A DNA stretch of 64,000 bases, from contig JBFMDH010000020.1 of NCBI GenBank assembly GCA_040754075.1, positions 1 to 64,000 on the forward strand, given 5' to 3'. The translations under genes and the position numbers were made by a program. Numbering within the stretch: position 1 is the first letter of the stretch; the number at the start of each line of letters is the position of its first letter. The stretch comes from Acidobacteriota bacterium. Its GTDB lineage: Bacteria; Acidobacteriota; Blastocatellia; UBA7656. Shown piece by piece: positions 33,067 to 41,768 of the stretch. The notes below the pieces were generated by a model. It worked only from the letters and a program-made list of their open reading frames with translations. It had not been told where the DNA came from and did no database searches.

Positions 33067-34950
33067 TCACCGCCTTTCAATCGGTATCACCGGCAACAGA
33101 ATATGCGATGGATGCGACGCATCCAGATACATCGTGTTATCCGCGGGAATCATTCGCCGATGTTGTTGCAGGGGTTCACCGGTATTGGGATTCACATCAA
33201 AACGCGGAAAATTGCTGCTTGAAATATCGATCCGAAGGCGATGACCTTTCTTAAACAGATTGGCTGTCGGATACAAATTGATGGTCACTTCGTACACGCT
33301 TCCCGGTTTCATCAAGGTCGCTTTTTCGAGCGAATTGCGATAACGCGCGCGAATAATCGAATCGCCGATGTTCATTTCAAAGCCCGCAGGGTAATCTTCG
33401 TTCGGCGGATAGACATCAATCAACTTTGCCGTAAAATCGGTATCGAGCGCCGTTGAACTAATCCACAATTTCACCGCGACCGTGCCGGTCACCTCCATGT
33501 CTTCAACGAGCGGTTCGGTCTGAAAAACCAGCACATCATTGCGCACCGCAAGCGGCAATTTATCCCGGCAACCGACAACCCCATCGCGACAACGCTGGTC
33601 ATACGCGCCATTGTCCATCAACCCCGCGTTCGATGAAATGTTACCGCCAAGCGTCGGCACAGGATTGGTCGGGTCAAAGCGATAGGTCATCGAAGCCGCT
33701 GTTACGTTGGGTTTTTCTTTGCTTATCGCGCCGCCTTGGTGAAAGTAATAAGGCGTATACTCGGTGCGCGCCAGCGGGAATTCCTGTTCATCGCGCCAGT
33801 AGCCGCCGTGCTGCATTTTACCCTGCGGCGATTTGCGCCCGTCGCCACCGCCCATAATATAGAGGCGCACCGGCGCAGCTTTTTCAACATTGTTAGCGAC
33901 GCCTTTTAACCAATGCTCGAACCAACTGAGTCGCCATTCATTGAAATTGATGGCAGCATCTTTTGAAAATTCGACATCGCCCGCGAAGTTGCGATTTTGC
34001 CCGCCATGCGTCCACGGACCAATGATGAGTTTTTGCTGGCGTTTGCTTTTCGACAATGCCTGCCAGTTCATCGCCACTTGCCTGGTCCACGAATCGTACC
34101 AGCCGGTGACGTGATAAACCGGCACGTCGGCATAATTTTTGACATTATCAATGACCGAAAGTCCCACCTGTTTCCAGTAATCGTCCAAGTCGCCATGTTG
34201 CATGGCTTCCATCAACCAGTCTTCGTATTCAGGGATATATTTCAAAGCCGTGGTGCCGCGCTTTATCGGCAAATGCCAGATGTGTTCGCGCATCTGTTTG
34301 GCTTGCGCATCGAGCGCCGCTTTGAGGTTGGCATCTTCAAGTGCTGATTTTGCGGTCGGTCCGCCGATGGTAAAAATCCAGTTCACGAATCGCAGTTCAA
34401 ATGCGCCGCCGTGTCTAAACCCGGCAATGCCGACATTCGATAAAGCATCAACCGGAATCATCGCGGTGAGGTGCGGCGGGTTCATCTCTGCGAGCGCGTG
34501 TTGGGTGCCGCCGGGATAGCTTGTGCCAACGGTTCCCACTTTGCCGTTTGACCACTCCTGTCTGGCAATCCATTCGACCGTATCGAAGCCATCGCGCCCG
34601 TCATCAATCATCATTCGCCATTTGCCTTGGGAGTGAAAACGCCCGCGCACATCGTTCATTACGACGGCGTAACCGCGCGAAGCGAACCATTCAGCTTCAC
34701 GCCAGGCGGCATCTTTATTGTAAGGCGTGCGGCTTAAAATCGTTGGATATTTGCCCGGAAGGGCTGCACCATCTTTTGCAGGGAGGTAAACATCGCAGGC
34801 AAGTTTAACGCCGTCACGCATCACCATCATCACGTTTTTCTGTACAGCGACATTGGGATTGGGCGCGGCAGGCGGGCGATTTTGCTGCGCGCGGGAAAAG
34901 AGCGCAATAAAGGCGATGAGCATGAACGAAAGAAAAAATCGGCGTTTCAT
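33067..34950 (-). CDS. Exported CocE/NonD-family hydrolase
   Basis: This serine hydrolase of 627 residues resembles X-Pro dipeptidyl-peptidases and cocaine-esterase-like acylases. It has a signal peptide (FFLSFMLIAFIALFSRA), a nucleophile motif GTSYPGG near residue 142 and a C-terminal jelly-roll domain (DMEVTGTVAVKLWISST). The Asp and His partners should lie at about 300 and 330 (WYDSW and GPWTHGGQ), as in the family. It is probably periplasmic or secreted. ATG at 34950 has AAGAGGA upstream. It converges on the DUF4404 gene with 15 bp between stops. The substrate (peptide, ester or amide) cannot be told. Confidence 0.9.
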   Translation of the reverse strand: MKRRFFLSFMLIAFIALFSRAQQNRPPAAPNPNVAVQKNVMMVMRDGVKLACDVYLPAKDGAALPGKYPTILSRTPYNKDAAWREAEWFASRGYAVVMNDVRGRFHSQGKWRMMIDDGRDGFDTVEWIARQEWSNGKVGTVGTSYPGGTQHALAEMNPPHLTAMIPVDALSNVGIAGFRHGGAFELRFVNWIFTIGGPTAKSALEDANLKAALDAQAKQMREHIWHLPIKRGTTALKYIPEYEDWLMEAMQHGDLDDYWKQVGLSVIDNVKNYADVPVYHVTGWYDSWTRQVAMNWQALSKSKRQQKLIIGPWTHGGQNRNFAGDVEFSKDAAINFNEWRLSWFEHWLKGVANNVEKAAPVRLYIMGGGDGRKSPQGKMQHGGYWRDEQEFPLARTEYTPYYFHQGGAISKEKPNVTAASMTYRFDPTNPVPTLGGNISSNAGLMDNGAYDQRCRDGVVGCRDKLPLAVRNDVLVFQTEPLVEDMEVTGTVAVKLWISSTALDTDFTAKLIDVYPPNEDYPAGFEMNIGDSIIRARYRNSLEKATLMKPGSVYEVTINLYPTANLFKKGHRLRIDISSSNFPRFDVNPNTGEPLQQHRRMIPADNTMYLDASHPSHILLPVIPIERR

Positions 34951-35111
34951 TTTAAATCCTCTTCCGGCGAAAAATTATTGATGAAAGATTCCACTGTCAG
35001 GTGTGGCGGCAATTTATCTTCGCTCTGGCGTAAAGTCAAATATTACCGGTTGGTCTTGCGCGCCGTTTGGCGCATCGTCAAACTCAGATGGCAACACCGC
35101 ACAAAAATTTT

Positions 35112-35525
35112 ATGTCTGAATTATCCGAACAACCTGAGCGCTGGATGAAACCGGCGCTCGTAGCCGCAGGGGTTTACAATCTCATCTGGGGCGCGTTGAT
35201 TATGGTCTTTCCGCTCGCGCCGTTTCGCTGGTTTGGCATGCAGGAGCCGAATTATCCCGAAATCTGGCAATGTGTCGGGATGATCGTTGGCGTTTACGGC
35301 ATCGGTTATGCGATTGCCGCGTTTGACCCGATGAAACATTACCCGGTTGTGCTGGTCGGATTTTTGGGCAAAGTTTTAGGTCCCATCGGGTTTCTCAATG
35401 CCGCCTTGCGAGGGCGTTTGCCGTGGGCGTTCGGCTGGATAAATATCACCAATGATTTAATCTGGTGGATGCCTTTTGCATTGATTCTCTTTCGCGCTTA
35501 TCAATTTCACCGGCGAAAAAATTGA
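35112..35525 (+). CDS. Small four-helix membrane protein
   Basis: The product is about 137 residues with four predicted membrane helices (around GVYNLIWGALIMVF, IIGMIVGVYGIGYAIAA-like, VLVGFLGKVLGPIGFL and WWMPFALILF) and short Arg-rich ends. I do not recognise a named family with confidence; similar small proteins exist in Acidobacteriota and Bacteroidetes. The start may be ATG 35112, ATG 35088 or TTG 35067, with no decisive SD. It stands divergent from the CocE-like gene. The sequence shows no catalytic motif. Confidence 0.7.
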   Translation: MSELSEQPERWMKPALVAAGVYNLIWGALIMVFPLAPFRWFGMQEPNYPEIWQCVGMIVGVYGIGYAIAAFDPMKHYPVVLVGFLGKVLGPIGFLNAALRGRLPWAFGWINITNDLIWWMPFALILFRAYQFHRRKN

Positions 35526-35615
35526 CCCCGCACTTGCTTGAACTTGTTCGTCAATCAACAGTATAGTTGCGCCGTTTCGATGCCTTTCAAATTTTCAATC
35601 AGTGAGGTCGGGCTT

Positions 35616-36455
35616 ATGTTCAACAAAGTATTTGTCACTTTTTTATTTCTGTTGATGTTCGCGTGTGGTGTCGCGGCGCAAACCGCCGGCACGCCGGAAA
35701 TGATTTCGCCGAACGGCGTGAAGTTTTATGCCAATCCGGATGAAAAAAATGTGGTCGCCGAAGCCGAACAAAAACTCGCAGCCGACCCGAAAAATGTCGA
35801 ACTCATCATTGCGCTCGGACGCGCGCAAGGCAGTGTCTGGCGTTTTCGCGATGCGATTGCCACCTATACGCGAGGCATCGAAATCGACCCGAAAAACGCC
35901 ATGCTCTATCGCCATCGCGGGCATCGTTATATTTCAATGCGACAATTCGATAAAGCTGTCGATGATTTAAACCGCGCCGCCAAACTTAACGAAAAAAATT
36001 TCGACATCTGGTATCACCTGGGGCTTGCTTACTATTTGCAAGGCAAATTCGCGAAAGCCGCCGAAGCTTACGAAAAATGTCGCGCGGTCGCAGACAAAGA
36101 TGATTCAGTGATTGCGGTGTCCGACTGGTTGTATATGACCTATCGAAGACTCGGCGATAAAAACAAAGCCGCAGGGGTGCTTGAACGCATCACCCCACAG
36201 ATGAAAGTCGAAGAGAACAAATCCTATTTTGACCGTTTGCTTTTATACAAAGGGTTGAAACAGGAATCGGAAATTTATCACGACAAACTGACAGACCTTG
36301 ACCTCGCGACCGTCGGTTACGGCATCGGCAACTGGTATTACTACAGCGGCGACAAAACCAAAGCCAAAGCGATTTTCCAAAAAGTCACCAACGGAAAATA
36401 CTGGGCGGCATTTGGTTTCATCGCCGCCGAAACCGAACTGGGGCGCATGAAATAA
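35616..36455 (+). CDS. Exported TPR-repeat protein
   Basis: The 279-residue product begins with a signal peptide (VFVTFLFLLMFACGVAAQ) and contains TPR units across most of its length, including FRDAIATYTRGIEIDPKNAM, FDKAVDDLNRAAKLNEKN and FAKAAEAYEKCRAVADKDD. TPR arrays mediate protein-protein contacts. ATG 35616 is favoured over the open frame from 35538 because it starts the signal peptide and follows GAGGT. It ends 1 bp before the convergent DinB-like stop. The partner is unknown. Confidence 0.83.
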   Translation: MFNKVFVTFLFLLMFACGVAAQTAGTPEMISPNGVKFYANPDEKNVVAEAEQKLAADPKNVELIIALGRAQGSVWRFRDAIATYTRGIEIDPKNAMLYRHRGHRYISMRQFDKAVDDLNRAAKLNEKNFDIWYHLGLAYYLQGKFAKAAEAYEKCRAVADKDDSVIAVSDWLYMTYRRLGDKNKAAGVLERITPQMKVEENKSYFDRLLLYKGLKQESEIYHDKLTDLDLATVGYGIGNWYYYSGDKTKAKAIFQKVTNGKYWAAFGFIAAETELGRMK

Positions 36456-36456
36456 A

Positions 36457-36981
36457 TCAACTGTGCGGGCGTTTTTCGAGACTCGGGTTTAAATTGTATT
36501 CTTTCGATTTGCCTTTCGGAATACTGAGCCAATGCCAGTCGCCCTCAACCAGAATGCGCGCCAGCAAAACGATTTGTCCGACGTGCGAAGCGATGTGCGC
36601 TAAGGATCGCGCCAAGGCTTCGTGTACCGTCCAGGGGTTGCCGCGAATGGTGACCTGTCGTTGCAAATCATCATCGGTAAGCGGCGCAAGTTCGCTGAAC
36701 AACACCGCCCAGCCTTCGTCCCACATCTCGTTGACCTGCGCTCGCGTGTAAGTGATTTCGGCAAATTCTTCATCGCGATTGCGCCAGGTTTTTTCACCGT
36801 CGCTGGTTAAAAAATCTGTGAAGCGCGAGCGCAAATTGCCGCTGATGTGACGCGCGATGACGGCGATGGAATTGTTATCGCCGCTCAGGACGCGGTTGAG
36901 CGCCTCGTCGGAGACTTGCGCGAAGGCTTTTTCGCCAAGAATTTTGTAGCGTTCATATTCGTCCAAAAAATCTTTTATCAT
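36457..36981 (-). CDS. DinB/DUF1572-family protein
   Basis: The 174-residue protein has the four-helix DinB-like fold pattern with possible metal-site histidines in IARHISGNL, VHEALARSLAHIASHVGQIV. DUF1572 members are likely metal-binding and related to thiol-dependent transferases, but this protein's activity is unknown. ATG 36981 follows GGAGGAATTT, a strong SD. It lies in front of a glycosyltransferase gene in the opposite-facing group but only 1 bp from the TPR gene's stop. Confidence 0.85.
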   Translation of the reverse strand: MIKDFLDEYERYKILGEKAFAQVSDEALNRVLSGDNNSIAVIARHISGNLRSRFTDFLTSDGEKTWRNRDEEFAEITYTRAQVNEMWDEGWAVLFSELAPLTDDDLQRQVTIRGNPWTVHEALARSLAHIASHVGQIVLLARILVEGDWHWLSIPKGKSKEYNLNPSLEKRPHS

Positions 36982-37013
36982 AAATTCCTCCGGTTAATTT
37001 GTTGCTTGGATGG

Positions 37014-38516
37014 TTAAGAAGATTTGAACTTTTTGATGATTGTGCGCGTCGCTTGCGTCAACAAACCCGCGAGCAAAACCCAACTCACGGCTGCAAAAGT
37101 GAACGCGAAATACTGCATAGGTAAAGTGTAACGAAATTCCGTATGCATGAAACCCTGAAAAATGAAGTAATAAAGCGGAACCAGCAACAACCACCAGGCG
37201 CGGCGCACACTAAGAAGCATTAACGCAACCGCACCAATAAAAATAAGCCACCGCATAGGTTCTTTAATAATGCGTTGCAAACTTCGCGCGACGGGACGCA
37301 GATACAAGAGGTTTTTACCGATAATCAAACTCGATTCACCGGAGTTTGCCGCCAGGTTATCCCAAGTTTTTTTCACGGGCAGGGTTTTCTCAAGGGCGCG
37401 GGCTTCTGAGATTTTGTAAACCAGCGGCGCGTGGGCTTTGTATTCGACCATTTCATTGGCGCGTCTGAACATCACACCGGCATACCAGATGGGATGCGCC
37501 TTGATGATTGCAAGGCTTCGGGTCACGCGGTCGCGGTCGCGCATAATGCCATCCGGCGTTGACCACACGCCCGCATAACGCGGTTCGTTATAAAACTCTG
37601 CGTCCTGCAAGGCGACCTCTTCATCTTTGGTCACTGCGCCGAAGCGGTCGCCGCTCTCTTCGCCGATGCCTTCCCAAAGCACAATGCCTGCCCCAAAATT
37701 CACCGGCACAAATTCGTGATAAATCAGATAATTTTTAATCGTAATGGGCGCAATCACGAGCAGAGAAACCGCCGCGGTTACCAATGCGCGTTTGCCCATC
37801 ACCAATTTTTGCTTTGCAAAAATCACCAGCCCGGGAATCAGGAAAATTCCCAGAAGCATGGTTTGTGAACGAACCCAGGCGGCAACACCAAACATCAACC
37901 CTGCGGCTGCATAAAGCAGATAGACGCGCCACAGTTTGTCCGGCGCGCGCCTTGCTAAAATCAAAAGCAGAAACGCGACCAGAACAGGAAAAGCGCTCAG
38001 CGGATCAGGCAACATGAAATTGGAAATATGCGCAAGATGATGGGAGATTGCCGAGATAAATCCGGCAATAATTCCCACGCGCCAACTGATGAGCATTCCG
38101 GCAATGAAAAAAATCAGCACCGGTGAAATCGAATTGATGAGGTTTTGAAATAGCTGCGCTTTATAAAAATCACGACCTGTCACTTTGTAAACCGCGCTCA
38201 AAAACACTGAATAGCCCGGCGCTTGGGCAATCCATACGGTGCGGCGCGGATTGATGTCATAAGGTCCGATGAGACCTTCGCCTTCGAGTATGCCGACAGC
38301 GCGCGCATCGTAAGTTTCCGTGAGTCCGCCGAAAGGTTGTTCCGCCGAGTACATGACCGGCGCGAGGTCAACCGCATGCAGCGAGCGGATGGAAAAAGCC
38401 ACAAGGAAAATCAGCAAAGCAATGATGAGTTTTTGCTTGCGGCTCAAGGTTTCGCGAGTGGCAAGCATTCGTGAGAGCCAGCGACGAATTAGCAAGATGT
38501 GTTGGGACAACTTCAT
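37014..38516 (-). CDS. GT39/ArnT-like membrane glycosyltransferase
   Basis: The 500-residue product has about ten or more membrane helices and the pattern of dolichyl-phosphate-mannose-type transferases: an early periplasmic loop with AEQPFGGLTETYDAR, HHLAHISNFMLPDPLSAF and WRVYLLYAAAGLMFG. These enzymes use polyprenyl-phosphate sugars to modify lipids, proteins or glycans. I chose ATG 38516; a TTG 30 bp upstream is possible. A large C-terminal soluble part typical of some relatives is not present. Substrate is unknown. Confidence 0.8.
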   Translation of the reverse strand: MKLSQHILLIRRWLSRMLATRETLSRKQKLIIALLIFLVAFSIRSLHAVDLAPVMYSAEQPFGGLTETYDARAVGILEGEGLIGPYDINPRRTVWIAQAPGYSVFLSAVYKVTGRDFYKAQLFQNLINSISPVLIFFIAGMLISWRVGIIAGFISAISHHLAHISNFMLPDPLSAFPVLVAFLLLILARRAPDKLWRVYLLYAAAGLMFGVAAWVRSQTMLLGIFLIPGLVIFAKQKLVMGKRALVTAAVSLLVIAPITIKNYLIYHEFVPVNFGAGIVLWEGIGEESGDRFGAVTKDEEVALQDAEFYNEPRYAGVWSTPDGIMRDRDRVTRSLAIIKAHPIWYAGVMFRRANEMVEYKAHAPLVYKISEARALEKTLPVKKTWDNLAANSGESSLIIGKNLLYLRPVARSLQRIIKEPMRWLIFIGAVALMLLSVRRAWWLLLVPLYYFIFQGFMHTEFRYTLPMQYFAFTFAAVSWVLLAGLLTQATRTIIKKFKSS

Positions 38517-38603
38517 TCTTACACTATAAAGCGTTCCCGCTTTCAATCGCTTGAGGCGCGAACGCTTTTCATTATTTTGGGTTTGCGAAAGGTCGCAAAA
38601 TTT

Positions 38604-39185
38604 TTACTTCTCGGTGGCAACCGTCTGCATCGCTTTATCGACGCGCCCTCTCAGAGGCTCGGCGAAAACGCGGTCAATCATCGGCTCGAAATGCGCCAGC
38701 GGCAACGTATCATACTGGTCATCAAACGATGACTGATCCCATTCGTCGGTGAACTGTCTGGCTTTCGCGTACCACGCCTGATTTTCGTATTGCTGGCGGG
38801 CGTTCGGGTCTTTGCCTATCAACGCATAGTAATGTTTGCCTTGAAAATCCTGATGGGTGCGCACGATTTCATAGGTTTCACGCGACACATAGGGTTTCAG
38901 GATTTCCGCAGCGATTGCCGGATGATTTTCCACCGAAATCACTTTGCCGATGTCGTGACAAAGCGCCGCGACAATCATTTCTTCGCTTGCGCCTGCGCGT
39001 TCAGCGCGGGTCGCGGTCTGCAATCCGTGTTGCAGTTGGTCAATGTTGAAGCCATCAATCTGCTCTTCGAGTTGAGCGAGCATATTTTTGATGATTTGCG
39101 GCATGGTGGCTTGGCGTTTGGCAACTTCCTGACCGATTGCCATCCACTCTTGCAACTGACCTTCATCCATTCTTGTGAAAGACAT
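38604..39185 (-). CDS. HD-domain protein of the PhnZ/TmpB-like type
   Basis: The product (193 residues) carries an HD-type metal site: QLQHGLQTATRAERAGA, AALCHDIGK, then the His of NHPAIAAEIL, RTHQDFQGKHYY and WDQSSFDDQYDTLP. This pattern is closer to the COG4341 group, which includes diiron oxygenases such as PhnZ and TmpB that cleave phosphonates, than to ordinary HD phosphohydrolases. No phosphonate gene is nearby, so the substrate is open. ATG 39185 follows GGAGGAAAAATC. It is monocistronic or follows nothing on this strand. Confidence 0.82.
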   Translation of the reverse strand: MSFTRMDEGQLQEWMAIGQEVAKRQATMPQIIKNMLAQLEEQIDGFNIDQLQHGLQTATRAERAGASEEMIVAALCHDIGKVISVENHPAIAAEILKPYVSRETYEIVRTHQDFQGKHYYALIGKDPNARQQYENQAWYAKARQFTDEWDQSSFDDQYDTLPLAHFEPMIDRVFAEPLRGRVDKAMQTVATEK

Positions 39186-39343
39186 GATTTTTCCTCCGGG
39201 ATTTCCCTGACTTCGGTTGACTACGAAAATATAATCGTTAAATATAAGAAGCGCCATCCCGAAAAGACAATCCCCAGCGCAGGACTGAGTCGAAAACTAA
39301 GTGTAGATTTTTGCTGCCCCCACAGAGAGAAGAGGTCAGGTGT

Positions 39344-40549
39344 ATGCGCGTTTGTTGGTTATTCGCATTGTCAGTTGTGTTATGCGTGAACGGAGTTTTT
39401 GCAATAGAAAAAAAGCCTCAGCAAAAGGTCACCAATACATCGAAGGTGACGGTTAATGCAAAGGCTTCCACAGTAAGTAAATCCTCGACTACGAAATCTT
39501 CCGCCAGCGCAACCGCGCGGAAAGTCACAACCAAAACCGCTGCGACGATGAATCAAAAAACCACTGCGCCGAGTTCGACTAAACCTGCGACAGCAAAAAA
39601 ATCCACTGATAAATCGACCGCACAGACGACCCGGAAAAAGTCTGCGGATAAACCGGCTAAGCAGACGGCGAGCCAATCATCAGAGAAAACCACCGCAACG
39701 AAATCCGCGAAAAAGCCCATAAATTTCATCCTCTTTGCGGTATCGCAACACAACTCGCGTTCGGTCATTGACCCGATTGTGATCATCAAAAACGGCAAAT
39801 ACCTGGAGCCACCCGCAGGCGACGCCACAACGGCGCAAATCGCCAGGTTTGCCAATACTCATTATCGCGAAGGGCAAAAATACCGGCTGCTGTTTGGCGG
39901 CGGCGAAGCCGGAACCGTGCGCATCAAACAATGGAATTTGCGCAAAACCTGTTCGCGCACCGAAGCCGACGTCGAACTTGACGGCGAACATAAAATCAGC
40001 GGCAAGGTGATGGGACTGGCGACGAATTCAAGCGAAATCGGCAAACGCCTTCGTTCACGCCGCTTTCCGACCGATAAAGAAAAGTCGGCAGCCGAAAGCT
40101 TGATTAAAACGCTTTTTAACCAAAAAGGCGTCAATAGCACGCTCATCAAAGAAGGCTTAACCCGCGTCAATTTAACTGCGACCGATTTGAATGGCGACGG
40201 CAAAGCCGAACTCATCGGCACTTATCTGGTCAAAAGCGCGAAGGCGGGCAAAGTTGCGCATATCCTGTTTGCGATTATCGAACCCGACGGCAAAAAATAT
40301 AAAGTCGGGGTGTCGCAATACGGCGAAATCACCGCCAAAGACCTCGGCAGCGAAGCCATGTTGAATGAACTCGGCGAAAGCGCCCTGGCAGAAGTTTTAG
40401 TTGACCAGATTGATTTAGACCGTGACGGCACCGCCGAAGTCATCATCGCCGACCTCACGAAAGAAGGCGTGGTTTATAAAATATTCAAAAAGACTAAGAA
40501 TAAATGGCAGCGCGCCTATGAATTCGTCAACCTCCGCTGCCCGTATTAA
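39344..40549 (+). CDS. Exported Lys/Thr-rich protein with EF-hand-like repeats
   Basis: The 401-residue product has a signal peptide (VCWLFALSVVLCVNGVFA), then about 100 residues very rich in Lys, Thr, Ser and Ala (such as KKSTDKSTAQTTRKKSADKP), which should be disordered and positively charged. The C-terminal domain (about 125-401) contains two calcium-loop-like repeats, DLNGDGKAEL and DLDRDGTAEV, like FG-GAP/VCBS repeats. The basic region could bind acidic wall polymers or DNA. ATG 39344 follows AGAGGTCAGG. I recognise no enzyme family. Confidence 0.75.
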   Translation: MRVCWLFALSVVLCVNGVFAIEKKPQQKVTNTSKVTVNAKASTVSKSSTTKSSASATARKVTTKTAATMNQKTTAPSSTKPATAKKSTDKSTAQTTRKKSADKPAKQTASQSSEKTTATKSAKKPINFILFAVSQHNSRSVIDPIVIIKNGKYLEPPAGDATTAQIARFANTHYREGQKYRLLFGGGEAGTVRIKQWNLRKTCSRTEADVELDGEHKISGKVMGLATNSSEIGKRLRSRRFPTDKEKSAAESLIKTLFNQKGVNSTLIKEGLTRVNLTATDLNGDGKAELIGTYLVKSAKAGKVAHILFAIIEPDGKKYKVGVSQYGEITAKDLGSEAMLNELGESALAEVLVDQIDLDRDGTAEVIIADLTKEGVVYKIFKKTKNKWQRAYEFVNLRCPY

Positions 40550-40648
40550 CCAAACTTTCTATTTCCAAGAAAATTAAATTTCAATAGCCCTCTACCTTGT
40601 TTATATTATCTGTTAATTTCGCGGATTGTTTCCCGCCTTAAATATGGT

Positions 40649-40675
40649 TTGAACAAACTACCCATTTTGGTTCAA
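40649..40675 (+). promoter_or_regulatory. TTGAAC/GTTCAA inverted repeat before the methyltransferase
   Basis: TTGAAC at 40649-40654 and GTTCAA at 40670-40675 lie as inverted half sites 15 bp apart, 25-51 bp upstream of the methyltransferase ATG. The surrounding DNA is AT-rich. It could be an operator for the module, but no regulator gene is seen next to it. Confidence 0.35.
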
Positions 40676-40699
40676 GATATACCCCCAAGATAGGAAATC

Positions 40700-41764
40700 A
40701 TGGCTCAACAATCACGACTAAAAGCAGTTGACTTTTTTTGCGGCGGCGGCGGAATGACCTATGGGTTTTCTCAGGCTGGAGTTGAGGTACTGGCTGGCAT
40801 TGATATTGACCTTAAGTGCAAAGAAACCTATGAATTAAATAACCGACCTTCAAAATTTATTTTGGCTGATGTTAAAAAGCTTTCGGAAGAAACGCTGAAA
40901 AATGAACTTGGATTAACACGCAATGATGATAATCTGATCTTCATCGGGTGCAGTCCTTGCCAGTATTGGAGCATTATCAAAACGGATAAAACAAAAGCTG
41001 AAGACTCCAAAAACCTGCTGAATGATTTCCAAAGGTTTGTTGATTATTTCAACCCGGGCTTTGTCGTGGTCGAGAACGTTCCGGGCATCTTCTCGAAACC
41101 GGATAGCCCATTAAAAGGTTTTATCAACTTCCTTACCAACAAAGGCTACGATTCGATAGAGCATCGGACAATTCAAGTTTTTGATTACGGCGTACCTCAA
41201 AGCCGAAAACGTTTTGTATTGATTGCTTCACGTGTGAAAAATATTTCATTTCCTCTTCCTGATAAAGGCGAAACTCCGACGGTAAGGAAATTTATTGGAG
41301 ATAAAAACATTTTTCCGGAAATCACAGCAGGCCACACCGATTCAACGGATTTTTGCCATACGGTTCCAAAATTAAAAGAAGTAAATTTGAAACGGCTGGC
41401 TTTAACTCCCAAGGATGGTGGAACACGACAAGCGTGGAAGAATACTGAACTACAGCTCGAAGTCTATAAAAAAAATGATGGGGTAGGAAATTTCTCTTTC
41501 AAGGACATCTACGGCAGAATGTTTTGGGATAAACCTGCACCAACAATCACCACTAGATTTACCAGCATCTCAAACGGTAGATTTGCACACCCTGAACAAG
41601 ATAGAGCAATTTCTTTGCGCGAAGGTGCAACATTACAGACTTTTCCTTTGGACTACGTTTTTAAAATCAAAGCTATTGAAGACAAAGCCCGACTGATTGG
41701 CAATGCAGTTCCGCCTGAACTCGCAAGAAGAATCGCTGAATCTATTGTTCTATCTTCAAGGTGA
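40700..41764 (+). CDS. C5 cytosine-specific DNA methyltransferase
   Basis: The 354-residue enzyme shows the ordered C5-methyltransferase motifs: motif I DFFCGGGGMTYGF (11-23), motif IV CSPCQYWS with nucleophile Cys87, motif VI VVENVPG (123-129), motif VIII near QSRKRFVLIA and motifs IX-X (RLIGNAVPPELARRI). It is complete. Between motifs VIII and IX lies the target recognition region, so its DNA target cannot be read from the sequence. ATG 40700 has AGGAAATC upstream. The next two genes follow at +4 and -1 nt spacing, so this is the first gene of a three-gene operon in AT-rich DNA that seems acquired. Confidence 0.94.
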   Translation: MAQQSRLKAVDFFCGGGGMTYGFSQAGVEVLAGIDIDLKCKETYELNNRPSKFILADVKKLSEETLKNELGLTRNDDNLIFIGCSPCQYWSIIKTDKTKAEDSKNLLNDFQRFVDYFNPGFVVVENVPGIFSKPDSPLKGFINFLTNKGYDSIEHRTIQVFDYGVPQSRKRFVLIASRVKNISFPLPDKGETPTVRKFIGDKNIFPEITAGHTDSTDFCHTVPKLKEVNLKRLALTPKDGGTRQAWKNTELQLEVYKKNDGVGNFSFKDIYGRMFWDKPAPTITTRFTSISNGRFAHPEQDRAISLREGATLQTFPLDYVFKIKAIEDKARLIGNAVPPELARRIAESIVLSSR

Positions 41765-41768
41765 TCGC

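Noticed and set aside
34882-35148. 88-codon open frame between the CocE-like and membrane genes
   Set aside because: It overlaps the signal-peptide region of the CocE-like gene antisense and shows no family features or SD.
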